Source: Gemmatimonadota bacterium (GTDB taxonomy: Bacteria > Gemmatimonadota > Gemmatimonadetes > Gemmatimonadales > GWC2-71-9). Taken from it: a stretch of DNA of 34,131 nucleotides. The notes below the pieces were generated by a model. It worked only from the letters and a program-made list of their open reading frames with translations, was not told the DNA's origin and made no database searches. The stretch lies in the NCBI GenBank assembly GCA_020351775.1, contig CP070666.1, forward strand, positions 1,853,854 to 1,887,984, read 5' to 3'. This document shows, piece by piece, positions 1 through 8,494 of the stretch. Position 1 is the stretch's first letter, and each line of letters begins with the position of its first letter. A program made the position numbers and the translations under genes.

Positions 1-1157
1 CGCCGAGTCTTCTTGTTCAACCCCAGGCCTCGTTGGAGAAGCGACCACACACTCGAGGCCGCCTGACCGACGGCCTCTGATGCCGCAGAGGTGCCTCGGG
101 CTGCACCTCTCTCCAGATCCGCAGCTAGTATCGCGGGGCTCGAGGTTCGCTCGGCCGGCTCCAACGCCATTGCTTGCGCTACCGCCGACGCCAACGGTCG
201 AGGGATGTGCGGCATGCGCTCCCTCAAGTCAGGTACGGCTTCGCGAAATCGCTTCGAGACAACCTCCATCGTGGTCGTGCCTGAGAACGGTTGCTCTCCC
301 GAGAGCATCTCGAACACCATGCAGCCAAGACTGTACACATCCGACCGTGCATCGAGCTGTTCTGCGCAGGTCGCTTGCTCCGGACTCACGTATGCTGGTG
401 TGCCCGCTGAGGAATCGATCTCACGACGCTTGCCCCATTCGAAGACCTCCCGGTGTATGGCGCGGGAGATGCCGAAGTCCGCCACGTAGGCATGGCTCTC
501 CGATAGGAGCACGTTTTCTGGCTTGACGTCACAGTGGAGTACCTGGCGTTCGTGCGCATGTTGGAGCGCCGCGGCAATGCCTTGAGTGATCGCGACGGTT
601 TCGGCAATCGTGAGTTGCTTATCTCGATCCAGGCGATCCCTGAGTGAACCGTCGCGAATGTAGGGCATGACATAGAACGGGTAGCCAGCAGCTTGTCCCG
701 AGTCATAGAGCGGCAGGATGTGGTGATGCTCGAGCCTCGCGGTATAGCGGATCTCCTTGAGGAATTGCTCGACACCGATTCCGCTCACCGCCTCCGGCGT
801 CACCACCTTGAGCGCCACCAGGCGGCCATGCTTGACGTCGCGCGCGAGGTATACCGAACCCATGCCACCCTGGCCCAGCTCCTTCTCGAGCAGATAGCGG
901 TCGGCCACCGCAGCCTGGAAAGTGGCGTCGCCACCTCCCTGTGGTCCCGATTCGATCTCGAACAACTCCTCGAACGCGACACCGAACTCTTCGAGCAGCC
1001 GCTCGCGGGTCTTGGGTGACGGGAACGGGTGTTTCCCGTTTACGATCTCAGACCAATGGCCCCGCGAGATCCCCAGCTTGATAGCCCAGTGGTTCTGACT
1101 CAGCGTGCTCTGAGCCAGTATATCCAACAGCCGTTGCTGCTTGAGCCGCACGCGCAC
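1..1157 (-). CDS. XRE-type HTH / Ser-Thr protein kinase fusion, C-terminus beyond window
   Basis: The frame reads from a GTG at 1157 (alternative GTG at 1151; an in-frame TGA lies 27 bases upstream of the first) and is still open at base 1, giving at least 385 residues. Residues 1-68 look like a Cro/C1-type helix-turn-helix: TLSQNHWAIKLGISRGHWSE followed by IVNGK and a closing FEELFE. Residues 88-350 are a Hanks-type kinase: glycine loop LGQGGMGSVY (94-103), ATP lysine in VALKVV (114-119), catalytic loop HCDVKPEN (208-215), ADFG (226-229), SPE (258-260) and SDVYSLG. The HRD arginine is cysteine, so this is a non-RD kinase that may not need activation-loop phosphorylation. No membrane segment precedes the kinase, so it is probably cytoplasmic. 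It is divergent from the sigma factor gene at 1433. Kinase identity is secure; DNA binding by the HTH is inferred. Confidence 0.9.
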   Translation of the reverse strand, partial: MRVRLKQQRLLDILAQSTLSQNHWAIKLGISRGHWSEIVNGKHPFPSPKTRERLLEEFGVAFEELFEIESGPQGGGDATFQAAVADRYLLEKELGQGGMGSVYLARDVKHGRLVALKVVTPEAVSGIGVEQFLKEIRYTARLEHHHILPLYDSGQAAGYPFYVMPYIRDGSLRDRLDRDKQLTIAETVAITQGIAAALQHAHERQVLHCDVKPENVLLSESHAYVADFGISRAIHREVFEWGKRREIDSSAGTPAYVSPEQATCAEQLDARSDVYSLGCMVFEMLSGEQPFSGTTTMEVVSKRFREAVPDLRERMPHIPRPLASAVAQAMALEPAERTSSPAILAADLERGAARGTSAASEAVGQAASSVWSLLQRGLGLNKKTR

Positions 1158-1243
1158 CGGTAAGGCCCCAATAGTTGAGTCTCAATACGAAGATATTCCC
1201 AATTCGGCCTTGGCGAAGCGTTCGTTTCACGTCTCGCTGAAGA

Positions 1244-1260
1244 AGTGTTCTAGAGTGTTC
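1244..1260. repeat. Tandem AGTGTTC direct repeat in kinase/sigma intergenic region
   Basis: AGTGTTC occurs at 1244-1250 and 1254-1260, one helical turn (10 bp) apart. An 11-bp inverted repeat, TTGAG-T-CTCAA, lies at 1175-1185, just upstream of the kinase start. Both sit in the 275-bp region between the divergent kinase and sigma genes, where no convincing gene is visible. They could be binding sites, but chance occurrence cannot be excluded. Confidence 0.3.
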
Positions 1261-1360
1261 GATCCGGTACCAGGGCGCTCGGGCCCAGGGTGCAGAAGCG
1301 CGGAGGAGGGAGTGGGGAGCACAGTGCACACCAATGCGGCCATGTGGCTGAGCTGTGCTC

Positions 1361-1389
1361 TTGCCAGAGCGTTAGCTATGTGATATATA
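1361..1389 (+). promoter_or_regulatory. Candidate promoter of ECF sigma gene
   Basis: TTGCCA (1361-1366), a 17-bp spacer and TATATA (1384-1389) resemble a housekeeping promoter. The predicted transcription start is near 1396, leaving a leader of about 37 bases with a GAGAGG ribosome site (1422-1427) before the ATG at 1433. The spacer contains TTAGCTAT, an octamer also found near both padR promoters. Confidence 0.45.
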
Positions 1390-1398
1390 TATATTGAC

Positions 1399-1410
1399 TA
1401 TATCGATATA
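1399..1410. promoter_or_regulatory. 12-bp perfect palindrome, candidate operator
   Basis: TATATCGATATA at 1399-1410 is a perfect palindrome lying at the predicted transcription start of the sigma gene, inside an unusually AT-rich stretch (1382-1412) for this GC-rich window. Its position suits a repressor site. The HTH-kinase encoded divergently is an obvious candidate binder, but that is inference. Confidence 0.4.
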
Positions 1411-1432
1411 TCCTGTACTGCGAGAGGCGCCC

Positions 1433-1978
1433 ATGACCGCTCCAACTGCTGCCCTGGATCTGAGTTCCCTGGCCCAGCACCACACTTCCCAGCTGCTGGC
1501 GCGCATCAGGCGCTACTTGCCGGACCTGGATGAGGCCAAGGACATCCTACAGGATGTCTGGCTCCAGGTCATGCGGAAGCGCGACGCATTCACTGGAGCC
1601 GGATCGGCCGAGGGCTGGACCTTGGCTATCGCCCGCAATGCCTGCCTCATGGAACTGCGGGGACCTCATCGCAACGCGCGGACGCGATCGGTAGCGGTGT
1701 TGTGGCAGGACCGATGGTATGGTACCGGATCGCACCTCGATCCGCCCGACGCGCGCGCCATCAGAAGCGACTTGCGCCGTGATATCGGCCGGAGCTTGGC
1801 CGAGCTTCCGGTCCGCCAGCGCAAGGTGGTCGTGCTACGGCTGCTGGAAGGACGAAGTACAGCTGAGACTGCCCAAGCGCTGGGGTGCACTCCGGCGGCG
1901 GTCAAGTCCTACCTGCACCGAGCCGTACGGCGCATGCGCGTGTCTTTGGCCCACTGGCGACCGGCCTTCAAGCATTAG
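1433..1978 (+). CDS. ECF-type RNA polymerase sigma factor
   Basis: 181 residues, the usual ECF length. Region 2 spans about residues 20-72 (DEAKDILQDVWLQV, then GWTLAIARNACL, matching the conserved W-L-IARN end of region 2.4). Region 4 spans about 122-170 (LPVRQRKVVVLRLLEGRS, then a helix-turn-helix ending in VKSYLHRAVRRMR). The ATG at 1433 is preferred because GAGAGG lies six bases upstream; an in-frame TTG at 1394 would extend it by 13 residues but overlaps the promoter. No anti-sigma factor gene adjoins it; the neighbour is a divergent HTH-kinase. Known kinase-linked ECF factors (for example EcfP with kinase PknT in Vibrio) make phosphorylation control plausible. It ends in TAG. Confidence 0.88.
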   Translation: MTAPTAALDLSSLAQHHTSQLLARIRRYLPDLDEAKDILQDVWLQVMRKRDAFTGAGSAEGWTLAIARNACLMELRGPHRNARTRSVAVLWQDRWYGTGSHLDPPDARAIRSDLRRDIGRSLAELPVRQRKVVVLRLLEGRSTAETAQALGCTPAAVKSYLHRAVRRMRVSLAHWRPAFKH

Positions 1979-2017
1979 AGGCGGCCGCTGCACGCATAGC
2001 CGCGGTCGTTCTCTCAG

Positions 2018-3013
2018 CTAGGCAAGAATCGCCCGCAGCCGCTCGGCGTACTGCTGTGCTTCCGAATCGGCCGTTACGATCTCGATCTGATCGGGGTTGG
2101 CGACACCAATCCCCAGCTCAACCGCGCGCTCGATCTGCTCCAGCCGGAATACCGGTCCGTCGGACACCTGGGAAGTGGTTTCTTTGTCCCGCAGGATGGC
2201 CACCCCGACGGCGTCGAGCGCCACCCGGTCGCTGGATGCCAGCACCAGGTTGGGCCGCTCGACGGTGCCGGCTTCTGGGCCGCGATCGGTGAAGCACTCG
2301 ACGGCATCCATCACCACGATCGCAGGCTGATACGACAGGTTGATCTCGGCAATCATGCGCCGCTGGTGCTCCGAGCCGTGCAGCTCACGCATGAAGTCGT
2401 GATCGATGCCCGGTACTTGCTTGGCCACCATACCCACGCTGTTCTTGAGTGACAGTGTGAAATGGCCGCCAAACCGGTGCGTCTTGAGACAACACGTCTG
2501 CACGATGGCGTCCGTCTGGCGATAGATGCTGCCCAGGTGATACCCGCGGCTCCAATGCAAATCGGCGTGGTCGACCTTGACCCAGCCCTCGGCCGGCAGG
2601 TCCTGCAGCGGCAGTGCCTCAAACCCGAGCGCCTCAGCCTGTTGCATCACGCCCAGGTCTTCCATGACCTGGCGCGTATCTCCCATGCCGCTGCGGTCGG
2701 CGACGGTAATCCGAGCGGCGTCCAGGTCCTTGATGAGTCCTACCATCGATTCGAGCGTCTCGGGATGCGTGGAGCCCGGAAACGCATGCGCGCTGTTGAA
2801 GTTGGGCTTGAGTGCGACCCACTTGCCGCTCAACTCCGGCGCACCCGCGAGTTCCACAGCCTGCCGAATTGCTGCGTCCCGCCCGCCCGCGCCTACCGTC
2901 ACCATGCCTACGGTCGCGGTGGATGGTGCAGGCCAGCCAAGCCTTCCGGTGGCAAGCGTTGCTAGGCTCATCGCTGACATCTCGACGAATTCCCTCCGGT
3001 CCCAGTCGCGCAT
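2018..3013 (-). CDS. DUF362 domain protein with probable Tat signal
   Basis: 331 residues. The N-terminus has a twin-arginine motif, DRREFVE (residues 5-11), followed by a short hydrophobic stretch, so export by the Tat system is likely. The rest fits the DUF362 family: WVALKPNFN (65-73), the HPETLE segment, DADR-type turn ITVADRSG and a central LKTHRFGGHFTLSLKNSVGM-like block. Some DUF362 proteins are associated with iron-sulfur domains, but no ferredoxin cysteine cluster is visible here. The ribosome site AGGAG is placed correctly for the ATG at 3013. It starts nine bases after the stop of the upstream S9 peptidase gene on the same strand, so the two are probably cotranscribed. Biochemical function is unknown. 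Confidence 0.8.
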   Translation of the reverse strand: MRDWDRREFVEMSAMSLATLATGRLGWPAPSTATVGMVTVGAGGRDAAIRQAVELAGAPELSGKWVALKPNFNSAHAFPGSTHPETLESMVGLIKDLDAARITVADRSGMGDTRQVMEDLGVMQQAEALGFEALPLQDLPAEGWVKVDHADLHWSRGYHLGSIYRQTDAIVQTCCLKTHRFGGHFTLSLKNSVGMVAKQVPGIDHDFMRELHGSEHQRRMIAEINLSYQPAIVVMDAVECFTDRGPEAGTVERPNLVLASSDRVALDAVGVAILRDKETTSQVSDGPVFRLEQIERAVELGIGVANPDQIEIVTADSEAQQYAERLRAILA

Positions 3014-3022
3014 GGCGGTCTC

Positions 3023-5779
3023 CTATGGGTGAGTCTCTTCGTTGGCCGTCCGCGCGTCCATCAGCGCCTTGGCTGCCCGCTTCTTCTGCAGGTAAGGTAC
3101 TCCATTGGCGATCCAGTCGGGCGCCGCTTCGCCCTTGAGATAGTGATCGTAGAACTGCTCCATGCGCGTCATGAAGTCCTTCTGGTTCTCGAGCTTGGAG
3201 AGGTGGTGACCCTCACCTGGGTACGACGCGAATATTATCGGCTTACGCAAGAACCGGAGTGCGTTGTAGAACTCCATGCCCTGGTTGTACTCGACAGACC
3301 CATCCTCTGTACCGTGCAGGTACAGTAACGGCGTGTCCATAGTCTGCACCCAGGTGATCGGCGACTGAGATCGGTATAGCTCGAAGTCGTCAAACGGATT
3401 CGTTCCATACCTTCCCTGTCCGTGGATGTCGTAACCGTGGTTGTTCTGCCCGCTCCCGCGAAACAGGATATTGAACTCACCCGCGAGATTGATTGGTGCC
3501 GCGCCCGCGACGACTGCGGCGAACACGTTAGAGCGTGTCGCAATGAACGATGCCCCTCCGCCGCTGAAGCTGTGACCGTGGAGGCCGATCCGCTCCGAAT
3601 CCGCGTAACCCAGTTCGATCACCTTACGCGTCGCCGCCTCGACGCAATCGAGCATATCATCGTGGGTCGTTCCCGTATTGAAGTGCACGTCAGGCAGCAG
3701 TACCAGATACCCGTTGCTCACGTACTTTGCGAACATAGGTGTATCGCGGAAGACCAAGCGCGAATAGCGGTACAACTCTTGTGAGCGCTTCTCATAGAAA
3801 TCGACCAGCATCGGCAGCCGCTGACCCGGCTGGTAGTCATCGGGAATGCTCAAGACACCCTGTAGCGCAACGCCGTCCTTGTTCTCGTACTCAATCAGAA
3901 TGTTGTGGCCCCATTTGTACTCTGACTGCCACGGATTCGCGTCGGTCAGCTGACGTGTCCGCGACATTCTCATATCGCTCACGTGGTAGTTGGGAAAGTC
4001 CACGAAGGTCTCTTTGGTAAAGAGCACCCGGTCCGCTTTCTTGGCCTTTAGGAGTCGCGATACGCTCAACTCCCCATAGCTTCTCCGCTCTAGGTGTCCG
4101 CCTTCCAGTACGTAGTACCCGTACTGCTTTGTCACGTCACCGTAGGCCGATAGCACTATCGACTTCGACAGATCGATGAAGCGCTCCTCCGGATCCAACC
4201 GCACATAGCGGAACACGATCTCGTTTCTGTCTCCCTCGCCCTCGGTGAGCGCGACGGCGCCGCTGCCGTCCAACGGCTGCAACCAGACGTCGTAGCGGTG
4301 GTTGAGCACTACCGCGTCGCCATCTTTGGTCCAACCTGCTACACCGTAAGGGGGTTTGGTGCCTGGACGATCGAACTGCTGGTTCACGAAACTCACTGGA
4401 GCCGTTGCCGTAAGGTTCACGGACCTGGCTGCAGCGATCACGTAGTCCCAGATGTGTTCGTCTTTCCAGTAGAGGAAGTGTTTGCTGTCGGGTGAGAGTC
4501 CCAGGGTCCGCTTCTGGCCCTCGAACATCAGTACACGCTCGCCGGTGGCGGTGTTCACCCGATAGTAGTCTGCCTGCGGCTCCTTCCAGTCCGAGACGTA
4601 TGCGCGGTTGTCGCGACCTATACCCCAGTTTCCATCTCGAGTAATGTCGATATGCCGCATCGTAGAATCGGTGAGTTGCACGAACTCACCGCTTCGCAGC
4701 ATGAAGACAGACCTGTATGTGAAGTCGCGATCCGAGTTGGCTCGCCTGGCTTGAACTGTCTGGATTCGATCGTCGTTCCAGTGGAAGATGTCGACGTTGG
4801 CAATCGGTTGATCTTCGTCTTCCTCGAACTCAGCTTCCTGCCGCTTGATCCCGAAGAATACGCGCGAGAGATCATCGCTCCACGAAAGCGATCCCCTTTC
4901 GCTGATCACCGTGCTATCCGGAAACCGGGCGATGGACGAGGGATCGAGTTCCCAACGTTCCGGATCCGCGCCCACGTTCGTGAACGCGATCAGCCTGTTC
5001 TCACGCTCGGCGGCGCTGTCCGGCTTGGTTCCCTTCAACACAGCGATAGCGGTGCCCTCCTCATCCCACGTCATGCGTGCATAGACCAACGTGTCATTGT
5101 CCAGCACTCGCCGGATTCCGGTCGTCAGATCTGAGACGTACAGGCCGTTGCCGCCCCTGCCCGCGGCGTCGACCGTGTGTGCCAACAGTGCACCCGGCTT
5201 GTTGAAGCCGAACTCGGACACGTTGCCGAGCAGTTCGTCGTAGCCGCGCGACAGATTTCTCAACAATAGATCGGTGCCGTTGTGCTCGGCCTTAGCGTCG
5301 GCTGCCGCCTTCTTGATCACCAGATAACTCGATCCCTTGGCAAACTCGAATGACGTGATGTTGTCCCAGGTTACCGTGTCACCAGTCGCCAATTCCATCA
5401 GGCCGGCGCGCCGTGGTACCGGCTTGTCGTCCTTGCGGAGTTTCTCTGCCTCCTCGTAAGGGGTCACGATGATGTAGGCAACCCACCGCGAATCGTCGGA
5501 GAACTGCGGTTCCGAGCCCCGTGGCACCTGGAATTCCTCATCGCCTGCCAGATGCTTCACGTAGAGCGTATCGTCTCCCCTGTGGCGGCGGTATCCATAG
5601 GTCATCCAGTTGCCGTCATCCGACAACGAGACCGAGACGATGCTACGCCACTGGGCGTAGTCCTCGATCTGCATGGCACGTTTGCCACCACCCTCCTGCC
5701 CCGAGACCGCAACACCCCACACGGGAGAAGTAAGGACCACAAGTACAGCGGCTCTCAGAACAAGGCTGCCCTTTCTCAT
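3023..5779 (-). CDS. Secreted S9 family (prolyl oligopeptidase-like) peptidase
   Basis: 918 residues from the second of two adjacent ATGs (5779; the other at 5782); CGGAGG lies six bases upstream of the chosen one. Residues 1-28 form a signal peptide ending near VSGQ. A long beta-propeller-like region (about 35-620) precedes an alpha/beta-hydrolase domain (about 640-890). The catalytic triad can be read as Ser737 in GHSFSGG, Asp826 in GTEDGSV and His858 in PGEGHH. The nucleophile elbow is GxSxS rather than the usual GxSxG, with the glycines shifted one place. It is likely periplasmic or extracellular and hydrolyses peptides. It leads an operon with the DUF362 gene and is a paralogue of the protein at 28533-31322. 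The frame continues upstream to 6022, but that extension overlaps the divergent PBP gene and lacks a ribosome site. Confidence 0.88.
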   Translation of the reverse strand: MRKGSLVLRAAVLVVLTSPVWGVAVSGQEGGGKRAMQIEDYAQWRSIVSVSLSDDGNWMTYGYRRHRGDDTLYVKHLAGDEEFQVPRGSEPQFSDDSRWVAYIIVTPYEEAEKLRKDDKPVPRRAGLMELATGDTVTWDNITSFEFAKGSSYLVIKKAAADAKAEHNGTDLLLRNLSRGYDELLGNVSEFGFNKPGALLAHTVDAAGRGGNGLYVSDLTTGIRRVLDNDTLVYARMTWDEEGTAIAVLKGTKPDSAAERENRLIAFTNVGADPERWELDPSSIARFPDSTVISERGSLSWSDDLSRVFFGIKRQEAEFEEDEDQPIANVDIFHWNDDRIQTVQARRANSDRDFTYRSVFMLRSGEFVQLTDSTMRHIDITRDGNWGIGRDNRAYVSDWKEPQADYYRVNTATGERVLMFEGQKRTLGLSPDSKHFLYWKDEHIWDYVIAAARSVNLTATAPVSFVNQQFDRPGTKPPYGVAGWTKDGDAVVLNHRYDVWLQPLDGSGAVALTEGEGDRNEIVFRYVRLDPEERFIDLSKSIVLSAYGDVTKQYGYYVLEGGHLERRSYGELSVSRLLKAKKADRVLFTKETFVDFPNYHVSDMRMSRTRQLTDANPWQSEYKWGHNILIEYENKDGVALQGVLSIPDDYQPGQRLPMLVDFYEKRSQELYRYSRLVFRDTPMFAKYVSNGYLVLLPDVHFNTGTTHDDMLDCVEAATRKVIELGYADSERIGLHGHSFSGGGASFIATRSNVFAAVVAGAAPINLAGEFNILFRGSGQNNHGYDIHGQGRYGTNPFDDFELYRSQSPITWVQTMDTPLLYLHGTEDGSVEYNQGMEFYNALRFLRKPIIFASYPGEGHHLSKLENQKDFMTRMEQFYDHYLKGEAAPDWIANGVPYLQKKRAAKALMDARTANEETHP

Positions 5780-6020
5780 CATCTGCCTCCGAATACCTGG
5801 AAGTCGATAGCCTACTCCAGTCACTCCTGCGCTCGACCCAGATGATACCAGGCTACTGTCGACGCCACCACCCGCTCGACCGATCGGTCGCAACCCGATA
5901 GCGGCCCCATCCGTAGTGATCGGGGGTGGATCGCAACAATCCACGGCCGTTGCGCATCCAATCTTCAGAACGGCGGCGCTCGGGCACCAGGAACCGCCGA
6001 GGAACCGAACCAGGGTAGCC

Positions 6021-8372
6021 ATGCGCCTAGTACAACGACTAGCTCAGCTCCGCAGCCATTCCCGGGGCACCATCTTCGCGGCAGCAATAGTCACGATTGC
6101 AGGCGTTGCCAGTGTCTCAGTAGTGCTGGAAGCTCTGGTGCGGCCCCGCTTGGGGGAGAACACGCTCAGCACGCCGACCCGCTTCTATGCCCGCCCGTTG
6201 ATCCTCGCGGTTGGCGAGGCGGCGGAGCGCGATGCCGTGGAGTCGCGGCTGCAGCGGCTCGGCTACCGCCGGACCAGTCGCTCCCGAGTCTCCACCGGAG
6301 AATACCGCCTCCGCTCGCGCGAGTGGATCATCGGTCGACGTGCTTTTCGGATCGCTGACCAGCTCGATCCCGGAGGGGTCGCTGTCGTACGGCTCAGCTA
6401 TGGTGGTGTAGTATCGAGTATCAGGGACACCGATGGCCGGAGATTCCGCTACGTAACCCTTGAGCCGGAACTGCTGCGCACCGCCTACGGATCGGCCAAC
6501 GAGGACAGGGTCCCGCTGGCGCTAGCCGACTTCCCTACACACCTGGTGGACGCGGTGCTCTCAATCGAGGATCAGCGGTTCTTCGAGCATTCAGGCGTTG
6601 ACGTCAAGCGGATAGCCGGAGCGACCATTGCCAATCTGCGGGCGCGTCGCGTTGTCCAGGGCGGCAGCACCATCACTCAGCAACTCGTCAAGAACCTCTA
6701 TCTGTCGGCAAGACGCTCGCCGGTGCGCAAGGTGCGCGAAATAGCGATGGCTCTGGTGCTGGAAAGTCGTTACGACAAGGAGGAGATCCTCGAGACATAC
6801 TTGAATCAGGTTTACTTGGGTCAGGACGGCGCCCTGGCAATACACGGCATGGGACGCGCCGCCCAGTTCTATTTCGGCAAGGACGTGAGTCAGCTCTCAG
6901 TAGCCGAGTCGGCAGTTCTGGCCGGCATCATCCGCGGCCCCAGCTTGTACTCGCCGTTCCGCAACCCCGAGAGGGCAACCGAGCGCCGCAACCTGGTGCT
7001 GAGAATCATGCACGAGAGGGATCTGCTGACGGAGCGGCAGCTGCGTGCGGCGCAGCAGCTCGGGCTGGGTTTGGCAGGCCCCCCGGACCGAACAACCGCC
7101 GGAAGATACGCCTCCGACTTCGTGGCCGCCGAGCTGCGAGCCCAAGTCGGCGAGTCACGGCTGGACGACGGTTTCACCGTGTTTACGACTATCGATCTGG
7201 ACGCGCAGCGTGCAGCCGAGCAGGCCGTGCAGAGCGGACTGGCACAGCTGGAACGAGACTATCCTAAGCTCGCGACTCCGGAGAGCCCGCTTCAGGCTGC
7301 CCTCGTGGCCCTGAATCCGAACACGGGTGAGATCCTCGCTATGGTGGGCGGACGTGACTACGGCATGACCCAGTTCAATCGTGCAGCGTACGCACGGCGG
7401 CAACCAGGCAGCTCCTTTAAACCGATCGTTGCACTCGCTGCTCTGGCACGGAACAGCGGACAATTCACATTGGCGTCGCATCTGGAGGACGAGAAGCTCA
7501 CGGTCGAGACGCCGGCCGGCATGTGGGAGCCCAACAACTACGATGGACGGTTTCGCGGTCCGGTGAGCTTGCGCGATGCGCTCGAGCGATCGCTCAACGT
7601 TCCGTTCGCGCGGCTGGGCTTGGCCGTTGGTCCGGAACGCATCGCAGCTACGGGACGCAACCTCGGTATCGGGAGTCGGCTCTACGCCGTGCCGAGCTTA
7701 GCGCTAGGTTCATCCGAAGTCACTCCGTTGGAGCTAACGCGGGCATATGGCGTACTGGCCGCTGGTGGGTTCCGCGCCAACCTGCACTCCACCTTGGGAG
7801 TGCTCGATCGCAACGGCGAGGTACTGAGTCGTGCCGAGTTGGACGGCGAGCAGGTCTATGACGCGTCTGAGACATACCTAGTCACTTCGGCGCTGCAGGG
7901 TGCGGTGGAGCGTGGTACTGGGCAGCAGTTGCGTTCGCTGGGCTTTCGCGGGCCGGTGGCAGCGAAATCGGGTACGACCAACGATTTCCGCGATGCGTGG
8001 TTCATGGGGTACACTCCCAATCTGGCCGTCGGCGTGTGGGTGGGGTTCGATGACGGGCGCAGCATCGGGTTGTCGGGCTCGCGAGCTGCGCTGCCGATCT
8101 TCGCACAGTTCATCATCGCTACTCTGGGCCGTCACGGCGGGAAGGATTTCACGGTGCCCTACGGCTTGGAGATCGTGGAAGTCGACCAGGAGACGGGGCT
8201 CCTTGCCGGGCCGGGCTGTCGCGGTGAGCGCGAAGTGTTCTTGAGGGGCACAGCACCCGACCGCAGCTGTTCACCTTACCGGCAGCTGCGTTGGCAGTTC
8301 ACCAGCGACGGCACCCGCTGGTATACGCGGCTGCTGGACGAAGTGCGGCGGCGGTTGGGCGGCGGGAGGTAA
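6021..8372 (+). CDS. Bifunctional penicillin-binding protein, PBP1B type
   Basis: 783 residues, normal for class A PBPs. A membrane anchor lies at about 18-38. Residues 55-110 resemble the UB2H regulatory domain of PBP1B (FYARPL start, GYRR core). The GT51 glycosyltransferase domain (about 150-340) has catalytic Glu183 in EDQRFFEH, GGSTITQQLVKN (214-225), and RKVREIAMALVLE. The transpeptidase domain (about 425-705) has SSFK (464-467), SLN (524-526) and KSGTT (649-653). It polymerises lipid II and crosslinks peptidoglycan on the periplasmic face. The ATG at 6021 has CAGGG upstream; an in-frame ATG at 5916 would add 35 poorly conserved residues before the anchor and was not chosen. Divergent from the S9 peptidase gene across about 240 bp. 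It could be called mrcB by analogy, but the symbol is not assigned. Confidence 0.93.
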   Translation: MRLVQRLAQLRSHSRGTIFAAAIVTIAGVASVSVVLEALVRPRLGENTLSTPTRFYARPLILAVGEAAERDAVESRLQRLGYRRTSRSRVSTGEYRLRSREWIIGRRAFRIADQLDPGGVAVVRLSYGGVVSSIRDTDGRRFRYVTLEPELLRTAYGSANEDRVPLALADFPTHLVDAVLSIEDQRFFEHSGVDVKRIAGATIANLRARRVVQGGSTITQQLVKNLYLSARRSPVRKVREIAMALVLESRYDKEEILETYLNQVYLGQDGALAIHGMGRAAQFYFGKDVSQLSVAESAVLAGIIRGPSLYSPFRNPERATERRNLVLRIMHERDLLTERQLRAAQQLGLGLAGPPDRTTAGRYASDFVAAELRAQVGESRLDDGFTVFTTIDLDAQRAAEQAVQSGLAQLERDYPKLATPESPLQAALVALNPNTGEILAMVGGRDYGMTQFNRAAYARRQPGSSFKPIVALAALARNSGQFTLASHLEDEKLTVETPAGMWEPNNYDGRFRGPVSLRDALERSLNVPFARLGLAVGPERIAATGRNLGIGSRLYAVPSLALGSSEVTPLELTRAYGVLAAGGFRANLHSTLGVLDRNGEVLSRAELDGEQVYDASETYLVTSALQGAVERGTGQQLRSLGFRGPVAAKSGTTNDFRDAWFMGYTPNLAVGVWVGFDDGRSIGLSGSRAALPIFAQFIIATLGRHGGKDFTVPYGLEIVEVDQETGLLAGPGCRGEREVFLRGTAPDRSCSPYRQLRWQFTSDGTRWYTRLLDEVRRRLGGGR

Positions 8373-8494
8373 GACAGCGGGCGCGAAGAGCCCAGCGGAT
8401 CCGACGGCCACAGACTCGTCTCATCACAGATTCCTCTAGCGCCATGCGACCACACCGCCGTGACCGCCGGGCGACCGGCCCACCAGAAGCCGCA

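Noticed and set aside
1394..1432. TTG start for the sigma factor
   Set aside because: The TTG lies at the predicted transcription start with no ribosome site; the ATG at 1433 has GAGAGG upstream.
5780..6022. Upstream extension of the first S9 peptidase
   Set aside because: It would bury the signal peptide and overlap the divergent PBP start; the ATG at 5779 follows CGGAGG.
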